Below are positions 16,772 through 25,998 of a stretch of DNA of 64,000 bases, piece after piece. How positions within the stretch are numbered: position 1 is the stretch's first letter; every line of letters starts with the position of its first letter. The translations under genes and the position numbers were made by a program. Under the pieces are notes generated by a model, which saw only the letters and a program-made list of their open reading frames with translations, was not told where the DNA came from and searched no databases. The stretch comes from Burkholderia thailandensis E264 (GTDB lineage: Bacteria > Pseudomonadota > Gammaproteobacteria > Burkholderiales > Burkholderiaceae), in assembly GCF_000012365.1 (NCBI RefSeq), contig NC_007650.1, positions 434,001-498,000 on the forward strand. The letters are read 5' to 3'.

Positions 16772-18706
16772 ATGAGATTTCATCGAACCGAACCGCGTCG
16801 CGCCTGGATTGCCGTGCTCGCCGCCGCCGCGACGCTTGCCGCCTGCGGCGGCGACGACGGCGCGGGCGTCCCGGGCGCATCCGCGCTCGCTCAGGTCCAG
16901 CAGGAGGGGGCCGCGCCGTCCGCGGCCGGCGCGCAGCAGCTCGCCGAACGCTTCTCGCCGTCCGGCGTGCCGTATGCCGCCCTGTCGAGCGGCGGCCGCT
17001 ATCGGCCCGTGATCCAGAACGGGCAGGTGCAGCCGTCGCTGTCGGGCGGCACGATCTCCGAGGAGGCGTGGGTCGAGACGCCCGTCGATTCCGACGGCGA
17101 CGGCGCGAAGGACCGGATTCACGTGCGCATCGTGCGTCCGTCCGAAACCGCGTCGGGCGCGCGCACGCCCGTCATCGTGCTCGCGAGCCCTTACTACAAC
17201 GGGCTCGCCGACAGCCCGAATCACAACGTCGACGTCGAGCTCGACGGCACGCCGCATCCGAGCGCTTCGGTCTCCGCGCGAATCATGGCCGCCGCGCCGC
17301 AGACGCGGATTCTGCAGCAGCTCGACGCGGCCGCAGCGGGGCGTTCGTGGATCGAAGGCTATTTCGTGCCGCGCGGCTTCACGGTCGTGTACGCGGATTC
17401 GCTCGGCACGGCCGGCTCGGACGGCTGCCCGACGATCCTGACGCGCGACGAATCGGTTGCGATGGCGTCGGTGATCCGCTGGCTCGGGCGCGGCGCGGCC
17501 GCGAAGGACGCGAACGGCAAGCCGATCGTCGCGACCTGGTCGACCGGGCACGTCGGCATGTACGGCGTATCGTACGACGGCACGCTGCCGAAGATGGTCG
17601 CGAGCCTGCGCACGCGCGGGCTCGACGCGATCGTGCCGGTTGCCGGGCTGACGGACATGTACGGCTACTACCGGTCGGGCGGGCTCGTGCGCGCGCCCGA
17701 CGGCTATCAGGGCGAGGACGTCGACGTCTACATCAAGGCGCTGCTGACGAACCCGCATCCGGAGCGCTGCACGCATCTGATCGACGAGGCGCTGCAGAAG
17801 GAAGATCGCAAGACGGGCAACTACTCGGCGTTCTGGGCGGCGCGCGAGATTCCGAGTGCGCTCGCGGTCGCGCCCGCGCTCGTCGCGCAGGGGCTCGCGG
17901 ACGACAACGTCAGGACCGATCAGTCGACGTCGTGGTATCTCGCCATGCGGCGTCAGGGCGTGCCCGCGCAATTGTGGCTGCACCGCGCGCGCCATACCGA
18001 TCCGACTCGCGTGCCCGCGATGGCGGATGCGTGGACCGAGCAGGTGAACCGCTGGTTCACGCGCTATCTGCTCGGCTTCGACAACGGCGTCGAGCGCAGC
18101 CCGGGCTCGGTGATCGAGCAGGCGGACGGCACGCTGCTGAAGGAGGCGAGCTGGCCCGCGCGCGGCGCATCGTCCGTCACGTATTTCGCGGGCGGCGACG
18201 GCGCGAGCACCGGCACGCTGCTGACCCAGCCGTCGGGCGGGCCGCTCGCGAAGTTCACCGACGATGCGCGCATCCTGGCGCTTACGTTGGCGAACGCGAA
18301 TACGGGCGAGCATCGCAGCCGCTTCGAGACGGCGCCCGTCGCGAGCGCGACGCGGATCTCCGGCACCGCGACCGCGCGCGTGCGCCTGACGTTCTCGGCG
18401 ACCGCAAACGTGACCGCGCTGCTGATCGATCGCGCGCCGGACGGCAGCGCAACGATCGTCACCCGCGCATGGACAGACCCGCGCAACCGTCTGTCGAACT
18501 GGTTCTCGGAGCCTGTACTGCCGGGCATGCCGTACGATCTGCGCCTGACGTTCATGCCTCGCGACTACCGGCTCGAAGCCGACCACCGGCTCGGGCTCGT
18601 CGTGCTGTCGAGCGACAACGAGGCGACGCTGCGGCCCACCCCCGGCAGCGAGCTCACGCTCGATCCGGCCGGGACCAGCGTGACGCTGCCGCTGCTTCCG
18701 GCCTGA
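16772..18706 (+). CDS. Lipoprotein S15-type X-Pro dipeptidyl-peptidase / CocE-like hydrolase
   Basis: 644 residues from the ATG at 16772. The N-terminal lipobox LAAC (C25) predicts an envelope lipoprotein. The alpha/beta-hydrolase core has nucleophile GVSYDGT, an Asp in QGLADDNVRTDQS and a His in LHRARHTDPT, the peptidase S15 arrangement. A C-terminal jelly-roll of the PepX_C type follows (RFETAPVASATRISG ... GLVVLSSDN). The family cleaves Xaa-Pro dipeptides or ester/amide substrates. It lies about 300 bases after mprA on the same strand, so both may serve external protein use. Confidence 0.88.
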   Translation: MRFHRTEPRRAWIAVLAAAATLAACGGDDGAGVPGASALAQVQQEGAAPSAAGAQQLAERFSPSGVPYAALSSGGRYRPVIQNGQVQPSLSGGTISEEAWVETPVDSDGDGAKDRIHVRIVRPSETASGARTPVIVLASPYYNGLADSPNHNVDVELDGTPHPSASVSARIMAAAPQTRILQQLDAAAAGRSWIEGYFVPRGFTVVYADSLGTAGSDGCPTILTRDESVAMASVIRWLGRGAAAKDANGKPIVATWSTGHVGMYGVSYDGTLPKMVASLRTRGLDAIVPVAGLTDMYGYYRSGGLVRAPDGYQGEDVDVYIKALLTNPHPERCTHLIDEALQKEDRKTGNYSAFWAAREIPSALAVAPALVAQGLADDNVRTDQSTSWYLAMRRQGVPAQLWLHRARHTDPTRVPAMADAWTEQVNRWFTRYLLGFDNGVERSPGSVIEQADGTLLKEASWPARGASSVTYFAGGDGASTGTLLTQPSGGPLAKFTDDARILALTLANANTGEHRSRFETAPVASATRISGTATARVRLTFSATANVTALLIDRAPDGSATIVTRAWTDPRNRLSNWFSEPVLPGMPYDLRLTFMPRDYRLEADHRLGLVVLSSDNEATLRPTPGSELTLDPAGTSVTLPLLPA

Positions 18707-18726
18707 CGGGAAGCGGGCGGGCACCG

Positions 18727-18796
18727 GCGGCGCACGACGCGTGCGCCGCCTGAACGAGATTTCGCCGCGGGCGGTTCGCCTGCGGCGAAATCGTTT
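18727..18796 (+). terminator. Tandem strong hairpins after the S15 gene
   Basis: GGCGGCGCAC pairs with GTGCGCCGCC near 18727-18750. A second hairpin, GATTTCGCCGC (18758-18768) with GCGGCGAAATC (18782-18792), is followed by GTTTG. They lie between the convergent S15 and glycosylase genes. Confidence 0.55.
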
Positions 18797-18841
18797 GTGG
18801 AAGCGATTCGGAAAACGAACGAACCGGGCGCTTTCAAGCGA

Positions 18842-19516
18842 TCAGCGCTTCGTCTGCCGGCGGCTCGGCGGCGACGGCAGCAGTTCGGCCACTTTGCCGC
18901 GCAGCGCAGGCAGCACCTCGGCTTCGAACCATGGATGCTGCTTGAGCCACCCCTGATTGCGCGGTGACGGATGCGCCAGCGGAATGAATTCCGGCCCGTA
19001 CTCGGGCCATGCGCGCACCGTTTCGGTCAACGAAGATTTGCGGCGCGCGCCGAGGAAGCGGCGTTGCGCATACTGGCCGATCAGCAGCGTGAGCCGAATG
19101 TCGGGCAACTCGCCCAGCAGTTTGTCGAGCCAAAGCGGCGCGCATTCCGGGCGCGGCGGATTGTCGCCGCTCGCGCCGCGCCCCGGATAGCAGAAACCCA
19201 TCGGGACGATCGCGAACAGCGATTCGTCGTAGAACGTCGCATCGTCTACGTTCAGCCACTCCCTGAGCCGTTTTCCGCTCGCGTCGTCCCACGGGATGCC
19301 GGATGCATGGACGCGCGCGCCGGGCGCCTGGCCGACGATCAGGATGCGCGCACGCGGATCGGCGCGCACGACCGGCCGCGGTCCGCACGGAAGGTGCGGC
19401 GCGCAGACGGTGCACGCGCGGATCTCGCGAAGGAGGGGGCCGAGACGGGAGGGGCGCGTCGGCTTCGGGCGTTCGCCGTTGCGGATCGGCGACGGGGCGT
19501 TTCGTTTCGGTGGCAT
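18842..19516 (-). CDS. Uracil-DNA glycosylase family protein
   Basis: 224 residues. The superfamily motifs are present: ILIVGQAPGARVHASGIPWDDASG (motif 1, GQAPG) and IPLAHPSPRNQGW (motif 2, HPSPRN). There are cysteines at CTVCAPHLPC and FCYPG, but not the full four-Cys Fe-S set of family 4 UDGs. It probably excises uracil or another damaged base from DNA, or is one of the divergent UDG-like proteins without proven activity. It is a single gene, convergent with the S15 hydrolase. Confidence 0.85.
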   Translation of the reverse strand: MPPKRNAPSPIRNGERPKPTRPSRLGPLLREIRACTVCAPHLPCGPRPVVRADPRARILIVGQAPGARVHASGIPWDDASGKRLREWLNVDDATFYDESLFAIVPMGFCYPGRGASGDNPPRPECAPLWLDKLLGELPDIRLTLLIGQYAQRRFLGARRKSSLTETVRAWPEYGPEFIPLAHPSPRNQGWLKQHPWFEAEVLPALRGKVAELLPSPPSRRQTKR

Positions 19517-19748
19517 CGCCCGTCATTATGCCGCCGTTTCGTGGCGTGCGTTCCGTCCCGTTTCAAACGTTTGGAACGGCTATCGATGGGCAGGCGCGCT
19601 CGCAATCCCGATGCACGTCGGCGCGTGAAACTGGTAGGGTGGCGAGCTGATTCTCCGCGGCGGCGCGTCGCGAGCGCGTGATGCACGCGCGTCCCCCTTG
19701 CATCGATAGCGGCTGCCGCGCGGTCGGCAGCAACGAAAGGAAGCCTTC

Positions 19749-20501
19749 ATGAGCACAGCATCTGCCGCCGGCATCGACCCGGACGAATGGAAACTCCGCT
19801 GCGACCTGGCGGCATGTTATCGCCTCGTCGCGATGCACGGCTGGGACGATATGATCTTCACGCACATTTCGGCGCGCGTGCCCGGCCCCGATCATCATTT
19901 TCTGATCAATCCGTACGGGATGATGTTCGAGGAGATCACCGCATCGTCGCTCGTGAAGGTCGATCCGGCCGGCAACAAGATCGACGATTCGCCTTATCCG
20001 GTGAATCGCGCGGGCTTCGTGATTCACAGCGCAGTGCACGCCGTGCGCGAAGACGTGCAATGCGTGTTGCACACGCATACGCGCGCGGGCGTGGCGGTCA
20101 GCGCGCAGCGCGGCGGCATGCGGGCGATTTCACAGCAATCGACATTCGTGTTGCCTTCGCTCGCGTATCACGATTACGAGGGCGTCGCGCTCAGAGACGA
20201 CGAAAAGCCGCGCTTGCAGGCCGATCTCGGGCGCGCGACGTTCCTGATGCTGCGCAATCACGGCTTGCTGACGGTCGGCCCGACGATCGCGGACGCGTTT
20301 CTCGCGATGTATCTGTTCGAGACCGCGTGCCAGATTCAGCTTGCCGCGCAGAATGGCGGCGAGCTGATCGAGATACCGCCCGAGATCGTCGCGACGAGTA
20401 CGGCAGCGGCGTCCGTGCAGACGGGCGGACTCGGCGGCGCGTTCGTGTGGCCTGCCTTGCTTCGCAAGCTCGAGCGCCGCGACGGCAGCTACAGGACCTG
20501 A
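19749..20501 (+). CDS. Class II aldolase/adducin family protein
   Basis: 250 residues; AAAGGAAG precedes the ATG. The zinc-site histidines of the family are clear: the HTHTRAGVAVS pair and LRNHGLLTVGPT; NPYGMMFEEITASSLVKVD is the typical phosphate/substrate loop. Close relatives are commonly annotated as fuculose-phosphate-aldolase-like, but actual substrates vary. It stands alone, convergent with the nuclease operon. Confidence 0.88.
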   Translation: MSTASAAGIDPDEWKLRCDLAACYRLVAMHGWDDMIFTHISARVPGPDHHFLINPYGMMFEEITASSLVKVDPAGNKIDDSPYPVNRAGFVIHSAVHAVREDVQCVLHTHTRAGVAVSAQRGGMRAISQQSTFVLPSLAYHDYEGVALRDDEKPRLQADLGRATFLMLRNHGLLTVGPTIADAFLAMYLFETACQIQLAAQNGGELIEIPPEIVATSTAAASVQTGGLGGAFVWPALLRKLERRDGSYRT

Positions 20502-20552
20502 GCGCTCGCGCGGCGGCCCGCGTCGCGAGCCTGCGAGCTCGAACACAAAGGA

Positions 20553-20575
20553 GCGGCGCGCCTTGCGCGCGCCGC
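20553..20575. terminator. Hairpin between aldolase and ferritin-like genes
   Basis: GCGGCGCGC (20553-20561) pairs with GCGCGCCGC (20567-20575), between convergent genes. There is no T-run, so termination is only likely. Confidence 0.4.
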
Positions 20576-20601
20576 CCAACGCCGGTCGTCGTGCGGACTG
20601 C

Positions 20602-21756
20602 TCACGACGCCTGCTTGCCATTCACGTTGACGAATCGCGGGCCGTAGAACACCGGCTTCGACAGATCGGTATAAGTGCGCAGGTAGCCGATTTCGTCCGG
20701 ATACAGCTCGGCGAGTTGCGCGACGGCGGCGGCCGGCACCGGGTGGCGCATGATGTTGAAGCACGACAGCACGCGCAGGTCGACCATCCCGTGCACGGCC
20801 GCGCCGAGCGTCTTCCACGAAGCGGACGACGGGCCGTTCCATACCGCATCGAGCGTCGAGAGGATCGTCGAGAAGCCGTTGTCGAACGCGTCCAGATCGC
20901 TTTCCACGGCGCCGCGGTCGGGATCGAGGGCGAGAATCCTTGCGTAGCCGTCGCGCGGCACGGCGAGCGTGTTGATCACGACGGGCGCGGCGATCGCCGG
21001 CCCGCCGAAGAAAAGCGGCTCGTTCTTCGGATTGAAATCGACGGGCGGCGACGGCGCATGGTAGCGCGCGCCATAGTAGAGCTCGGCGAAGCGCGCATAG
21101 TGCGATTCTTCGCTTTCGAACGGATTGCCGGCGAACACGTCGCCGCGCCCGGAGCCTTCGCCTTGCTGAAGAATTTCGTCGATGCCCGCGTAGAACGATT
21201 CGACAGGATCGACGCCCGGCGTGTACCTGACGGTCGCGATGCCGATGTCGTCGCCCACCTGGTTCGCCGGGCCGCCCGCCTGTACCGCCGCGCGCACGGC
21301 GTCGGCGTTGCGCCCGATCGCATCGCGGATGCTCTCGTAAAACGCGGCGATCGTCGGGTAGCCTTCGTCGCGGACCAGTTGGCGCAGCAGGAACGCGGGC
21401 GTCTCGATGCGCAGGAAATTCTTCAGTTGCGGCTTCGAATAGCGCGCGAGGCCGACGTGCAGGTCCGGCTCCGCGCCGCCCGGCAGCCCTGTCGTCGGGT
21501 ACGTGATCCGGATCGACTTGAACTGCGGCGAGCCGCCGAGCGCCGCGAGCAGATTCGACGCAATCGCCATGTGCACCATTTCTTCCATCGCGACGCTGCG
21601 GATCGCGTTGTAAGCAGTGTAGTTCTGGACTTCGAGCGAAAACATCGCGGACAGATACAGCGGCAGCGTCGAGTATTCGAGCTCGATAGCGGCTTGCAGC
21701 GCGCGCTTGATCCACGCGATGTCGCGCGCGGCCGCAGGGACGGTGTTCGGGTTCAT
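20602..21756 (-). CDS. Ferritin-like / iminophenyl-pyruvate dimer synthase-like protein
   Basis: 384 residues from the ATG at 21756 (GAGGAG upstream). The N-terminal half is a ferritin-like four-helix bundle with diiron-type ligands: AIELEYSTLPLYL, AMEEMVHMAIASNLL and EESHYARFAELYYG. This matches the VioB-type iminophenyl-pyruvate dimer synthase domain, which is found both in violacein synthesis and in stand-alone proteins of unknown role. No violacein gene is nearby. It is the last gene of the seven-gene nuclease operon, 22 bases after the beta-propeller-like gene. Confidence 0.85.
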   Translation of the reverse strand: MNPNTVPAAARDIAWIKRALQAAIELEYSTLPLYLSAMFSLEVQNYTAYNAIRSVAMEEMVHMAIASNLLAALGGSPQFKSIRITYPTTGLPGGAEPDLHVGLARYSKPQLKNFLRIETPAFLLRQLVRDEGYPTIAAFYESIRDAIGRNADAVRAAVQAGGPANQVGDDIGIATVRYTPGVDPVESFYAGIDEILQQGEGSGRGDVFAGNPFESEESHYARFAELYYGARYHAPSPPVDFNPKNEPLFFGGPAIAAPVVINTLAVPRDGYARILALDPDRGAVESDLDAFDNGFSTILSTLDAVWNGPSSASWKTLGAAVHGMVDLRVLSCFNIMRHPVPAAAVAQLAELYPDEIGYLRTYTDLSKPVFYGPRFVNVNGKQAS

Positions 21757-21778
21757 CGCATGCTCCTCGATCGTTCGT

Positions 21779-22717
21779 TCAGCCTTGATAGAACAGTGCA
21801 TATGACGTGTCGCCGATGCGATACGGCACGACGTGCGATGCGCCCGCGTTCGCCGTCGCGGCGCCGATGCGTGTCCAGCCGAGGCAGTCCGCGTGAATCC
21901 GGTAGATGGCCGTCGCGCCGTCTCCCGCGACGTACGTGACGAGTGTCGGCTCGCCGTGCGCCCACGGCACGCATGCCGCATTCGTGATCTTCAGCGCATC
22001 GGGCAACTGGCCTTGCAGGTAGCTGCCGACCTCGATCGTGCCGAGCGCCGGATTGTCCTGGATGTGGTCGATGTTGACGTTGAGCTTCGCCGTGTTGATC
22101 TTGAAGAAGAAGTTCGCGCCGCCGAGCTGGAAGAACGAGAACTGCGTCCAGCCTTTCGCCCATTCGTGATACCAGATGTTCAACGCGAGCAGCGGCGGCG
22201 CGCCGCCCGCCGACGAAGGCGTGACGGCGACGCTGAAGTTCGCGACGCGCCCCGTGTTGAAGTCGTAGCCGAGAATGTACTGCTGGCCGAGCGACGTGAA
22301 CGGCGCGATGTTCGTGAAGCCGCGCGTCGGCGTATTGCGCGGCAGCGCGAACGTATACGGCGGCGACGCGCGTCGGTCGGTGTCGAGCGCGAAGAAGCCG
22401 AACGTGCCGTCGTCGGCGCGATACGTGAGCAGATACGGCACGTTGCCGAGCACGAACGACGCGACGCTATCCCACGGCCCGCCGGCGAGTTCGATCTTCG
22501 AATCGACGGGATTGATCCACGGCGCGGCATTGCCGAGCGCATAGACGTCGGTCTTCTGCGTCGCCTTGTTGTAGGCGATCAGATCGATCTCGCCGGCGCG
22601 CGGCAGCGCGACGAAGCTCGTGTAACCGCTTGCGAGCGGGCCGTCGCCGTCCCACACGCGTTCCAGCGCGACTTTCTCGGAACCCGAATCGGGGCGAATC
22701 GAATAGAGGCTGCTCAT
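21779..22717 (-). CDS. Beta-propeller-like protein of unknown function
   Basis: 312 residues with about six degenerate repeats of 45-50 residues, each of the form G-W-T/D-x-F-x-F...Y-L-L-x-Y-x-x-x-x-G (for example WDSVASFVLGNVPYLLTYRA, FTNIAPFTSLGQQYILGYDF and WTQFSFFQLGGANFFFKIN). This repeat style resembles lectin-like or PLL-type propellers. No signal peptide is seen. AAGGAG precedes the ATG. It may act as a carbohydrate- or protein-binding scaffold for the enzymes encoded beside it; that is inference. Confidence 0.7.
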   Translation of the reverse strand: MSSLYSIRPDSGSEKVALERVWDGDGPLASGYTSFVALPRAGEIDLIAYNKATQKTDVYALGNAAPWINPVDSKIELAGGPWDSVASFVLGNVPYLLTYRADDGTFGFFALDTDRRASPPYTFALPRNTPTRGFTNIAPFTSLGQQYILGYDFNTGRVANFSVAVTPSSAGGAPPLLALNIWYHEWAKGWTQFSFFQLGGANFFFKINTAKLNVNIDHIQDNPALGTIEVGSYLQGQLPDALKITNAACVPWAHGEPTLVTYVAGDGATAIYRIHADCLGWTRIGAATANAGASHVVPYRIGDTSYALFYQG

Positions 22718-22792
22718 GTGCGCTCCTTTGCGATCGAACGGTCGGGGGATCGGCGAGCCGGGCGCGATTGGCGCTCCGGCGTCGCCGATCGC

Positions 22793-24415
22793 TCATGAAA
22801 TCGATTCGACGAACAGCGGCAGCGGCGTCGGGTCCGCTTCCGCAACCTGGTAGTAGCTCAGCCGGGCCGGCTGCCCTGCGCCCGCGAGCTCGAGAATCTG
22901 GAAGCCGCGGTTGTACCAGCCGTCGCTCAGATCGAGCCGCAGTTCCGCCTGCTTCAGCGGCACCGGGTACTTTTGCGCGTAGGGCGCTTCGCTCGCCTGA
23001 ACGGGAATCGCGCTGTGGCCCGCGCAGCGCCCTTTCGGCAGCGTCTTGAAGATGCGCGTCGCCTCGTCGCCGTCGGCCGGCCAATCGGCGGGGCGATATG
23101 CGTCCGCGAAGATGCCGAGGTTGTGCTCGTGACCCCAGAGCCACGCGGCCACGCGATCGCCGAACGTCGGGCCGAATTGTCGCCATAGCGCCGTATTCAC
23201 CCATTCGCGATTGAAATCGGCCGGATCGGGCGCGCCGGATGCGATGCGGCGCTGCGCGATGCCGCATACGTCGAGTGCCGAGTAGAGCTGATGATGCGAA
23301 AGCAGGATCGAGCGGCCGGGGAAGTTCGTCAGCTTGTCGAGATGCCATGCCGCTTCGTCGGTGCGCACGCTCACCTGGTCGACGGGCGACGCCGTGTCGC
23401 GCGGCGGAAGGCCGGCGAGCGATGCGTGCCGAAAGTACGGATTCCTGTCGGTCGGCCAATGCGGGCTCGCGCCTTCGCCGGCCGTCTCGACCTTGCCGAT
23501 GTGCAGCCGCTCGAGCGTCGCCTGCTGCGCCGACGCAGCGACGTTCATGTAGTGTCCGTGATAGCCGGTGTCGAGGCCGAGGAACTGCCAGCCGTCGTCC
23601 GCGGTGCGCAGGCAGAAATAACTGGCCTGCTGCCGCTGCGCGGGGCCGTCGACGAGCTCGCCCGAATCAAGCGCATGCAGGAACGACACGGCGCCCGTGA
23701 AATACTCGTGGTTGCCGGGTACGGTGAAGAACGGCACGCGGCGTTTGTCGCTGCGCAGCACGTCGCGCACGAGGCCGACGAGCCGATGCTCGGTTTCGAA
23801 GCGCGTGCCGGAGAAGTAGACGTCGCCGAGATGCAGAATCGCGTCGGGAGCGAACCTCGACGCGGCGATGAGCACGGCTGCCGCGACGTCGGTTCCGGTG
23901 CCGATGTCGCCGACGATCGCGACGCGCGCCCGTGCCGGCAGCTTCCATTCGATCACGCCGTAGCGCGGGTCGCCCTTGCCGGCGTCGGCGGCCTGCCATG
24001 AGCGGTACTGCGGCTCGCCGCCCTTGTGATACGGGTATTGCCAGTAGTACTTGAAATACTGAACGTACATCTGCTGCCACAGCGGATTGCCGAATTTGTA
24101 CTGCTGCGTCTGACGTTCGATGTCGCGCTCGATCTGCGCATCGTCGGCGATGGCCGCGTGCGCGCGGCGGTGATGCAGATACGACAGGTAGGTTTGCACC
24201 GCTTCTTCGTCGTCGCTGTCGGCGGCGGGCGCATCGAGCGGCCGGTTGTCGAGCATCGCGCGGCAATAGCGGTCGGTCGCGCGCATCAGCGGATGGTCTG
24301 CGTCGATGCCGGCGGACGGGCGATGCTCGACGCCGAGCGCCTGTGCAAGCACTTGTGCGACGCAAGACTTCCACAGCGCCAGGTGCGGAACCTCGAAGTG
24401 TTCGATCGGAATCAT
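22793..24415 (-). CDS. Calcineurin-like metallophosphoesterase
   Basis: 540 residues. After an alpha-helical N-terminal region of about 165 residues comes a complete calcineurin-type catalytic core: VAIVGDIGTGTD, ILHLGDVYFSGT, FTVPGNHEYFTG, ILLSHHQLYSA and LWGHEHNLGIF, giving the two-metal site. The family includes 5'-nucleotidases, cyclic phosphodiesterases and phosphatases. No signal peptide is visible. The ATG follows directly on the stop of the preceding gene (TGAATG), so translation is coupled. In this operon a nucleotide phosphatase role after DNase action is plausible. Confidence 0.88.
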   Translation of the reverse strand: MIPIEHFEVPHLALWKSCVAQVLAQALGVEHRPSAGIDADHPLMRATDRYCRAMLDNRPLDAPAADSDDEEAVQTYLSYLHHRRAHAAIADDAQIERDIERQTQQYKFGNPLWQQMYVQYFKYYWQYPYHKGGEPQYRSWQAADAGKGDPRYGVIEWKLPARARVAIVGDIGTGTDVAAAVLIAASRFAPDAILHLGDVYFSGTRFETEHRLVGLVRDVLRSDKRRVPFFTVPGNHEYFTGAVSFLHALDSGELVDGPAQRQQASYFCLRTADDGWQFLGLDTGYHGHYMNVAASAQQATLERLHIGKVETAGEGASPHWPTDRNPYFRHASLAGLPPRDTASPVDQVSVRTDEAAWHLDKLTNFPGRSILLSHHQLYSALDVCGIAQRRIASGAPDPADFNREWVNTALWRQFGPTFGDRVAAWLWGHEHNLGIFADAYRPADWPADGDEATRIFKTLPKGRCAGHSAIPVQASEAPYAQKYPVPLKQAELRLDLSDGWYNRGFQILELAGAGQPARLSYYQVAEADPTPLPLFVESIS

Positions 24416-25219
24416 TCACGCCTCCGGTTCGCGCGGCGCCGTGCGGGACGTGCGCGGCCGGGAGAACTGCAGGTTGATGCATGCGTCGCGCGCGAGGTCG
24501 AGGCCCGGCCAGTCGTCCCATAGCCCGGCCGGCAGCGCGAGCGGGCGCGGTGCCATGCGCAGCACGGGCGTCGTCAGCGCCGCGAGCTGATCGAGCGCGG
24601 GGCAGGGGCGCGGCTGCGGATACGTGCTGTGTATCCACGCAGCGACGTAATCGTCCCCGCAGCACACGAGCGCGCCGTCGACGCCGTCGGGCGGTTCGGC
24701 CTGAAAAGAGGTCGCCCACACGTGCGCGGCCGCGAGAAAATCCGCTGCTCGCAGATTCGCGCGCCTTGCGCCGACGAAGTGCTTCGCGCTGCCGAGCATC
24801 CAGTCCGCGGCGCGATCGATGAGGAAGTACGGCTGCTCGGCGACGAGCGCGTCGGCGTGCGGGTCGAGCGCAACGGGCACTTCGGGCAGCTTGCTGCGCG
24901 CCATGTCGTAGACGTCGCCGTGCAGGTTCTGATAGATCCGCGCCGCGATCGCCTTCGTCGCGCGGTCGTGCGATGCGGGCGTCGCCCAGAACATCAGCGC
25001 GGTCTGATCGGGGACGGCCGGCGGCTTGCCGGCTTGCGGCATCATTGTCGGCAGATAGGCGCGCAATCCCACGGGCGGTTGAAGCAGCACGCAAGCGGGC
25101 ACGAAAACGCTGCCGAGAAACTGCACGAAATGCTCGTAATCGAGCGCGGGCGACCGGAAGCCGCGCCAAACATAGACGGCGTTCGGCGCGACCGGGAAGG
25201 ACTCTTGCGGCGTGTTCAT
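24416..25219 (-). CDS. Unknown protein, paralogue of the next gene (copy B)
   Basis: 267 residues, clearly related to the neighbouring gene at 25216: both begin with NAVYVWRGFRSPAL / DSVRVWRGFRLPSL, then GSVFVPACVLLQP / GTVFVPATVKMQI, GLRAYLPT / GLRAYAPT and ALMFWATPAS / AILFWASPAT, and end near GLWDDWPGLDL / GLWDEWAGMDV. A central D-Y-V-A-A-W-I motif (CCGDDYVAAWIHS) may be catalytic. I do not recognise a named family. It overlaps its paralogue by four bases and abuts the phosphoesterase. The tandem duplication suggests a heterodimer. Confidence 0.7.
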   Translation of the reverse strand: MNTPQESFPVAPNAVYVWRGFRSPALDYEHFVQFLGSVFVPACVLLQPPVGLRAYLPTMMPQAGKPPAVPDQTALMFWATPASHDRATKAIAARIYQNLHGDVYDMARSKLPEVPVALDPHADALVAEQPYFLIDRAADWMLGSAKHFVGARRANLRAADFLAAAHVWATSFQAEPPDGVDGALVCCGDDYVAAWIHSTYPQPRPCPALDQLAALTTPVLRMAPRPLALPAGLWDDWPGLDLARDACINLQFSRPRTSRTAPREPEA

Positions 25220-25998
25220 CGGCTGACCTCGCGTTCGAACTGCATGTTGAAGCTGCTTCCCGAGCGCACGTCCATGCCGGCCCATTCGTCCCAGAGCCCG
25301 ATTGGCAGGAACGTCGGCGCAGGCGCGAAGGTTTCGTGCCAGTCGGTCAGCACGGCCTGCAGGCGCGGCACGCCGGTTGGCGCCTGCGCGGCGCCCGCCG
25401 CGACAGGGCCGAGTTCCCAGTAGACGACATAGTCGTTGCCCGCGCATGCGAGCGCGCCGGAAAGCGGTACGTTCTTCTGAATATCGGCGAGTGCTTTGGC
25501 GATGGCCGAGCGAAACGACGCGGGATCTGCGGCGGCCGGCCGCGCGGCGACGAGATGACGGATCGCGCCGCGCATCCAGTCGGCGGGCGCGTCATACAGA
25601 TAGACGGGCTGGTCGACTGCGAGCGTGCCGTCGAAGCGGACCGGAAAATCGGCGCGGCTCTGATTGTCCTGCGTCAGGTAGACGCCGTTGTGCGTCAGCG
25701 TGTACGTGCGCACCGCGAGCCGTGCGAAGCCGTTCCAGTATGTCGCGGGCGATGCCCAGAACAGGATGGCGGTCTCGTCCGGCACCGACGTGGGCTTGCC
25801 GGGCAGGCCCGCCGGCACCGTCGGCGCATACGCGCGCAAGCCCGCATCGATCTGCATCTTCACGGTGGCCGGCACGAACACCGTGCCGAGCTTGCTCATG
25901 AATTGATCGAGGCCGAGCGAAGGCAGCCGGAAGCCTCGCCATACACGCACCGAATCCGGTGCGACGCGCATGTCCTGCGGCAGATCGGTCGTGCTCAT
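25216..25998 (-). CDS. Unknown protein, paralogue of the previous gene (copy A)
   Basis: 260 residues from the ATG at 25998, which overlaps the stop of the 968-residue gene (ATGA). It shares the whole layout of its paralogue at 24416: VWRGFRLPSLGLDQF, FVPATVKMQI, ETAILFWASPATYWNGF, PVYLYDAPADWMRGAI, CAGNDYVVYWELG and IGLWDEWAGMDV. No signal peptide or membrane segment. The two copies differ at many positions, so the duplication is old and both are kept. Function unknown; operon context suggests a part of the nucleic-acid-related set. Confidence 0.7.
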   Translation of the reverse strand: MSTTDLPQDMRVAPDSVRVWRGFRLPSLGLDQFMSKLGTVFVPATVKMQIDAGLRAYAPTVPAGLPGKPTSVPDETAILFWASPATYWNGFARLAVRTYTLTHNGVYLTQDNQSRADFPVRFDGTLAVDQPVYLYDAPADWMRGAIRHLVAARPAAADPASFRSAIAKALADIQKNVPLSGALACAGNDYVVYWELGPVAAGAAQAPTGVPRLQAVLTDWHETFAPAPTFLPIGLWDEWAGMDVRSGSSFNMQFEREVSR

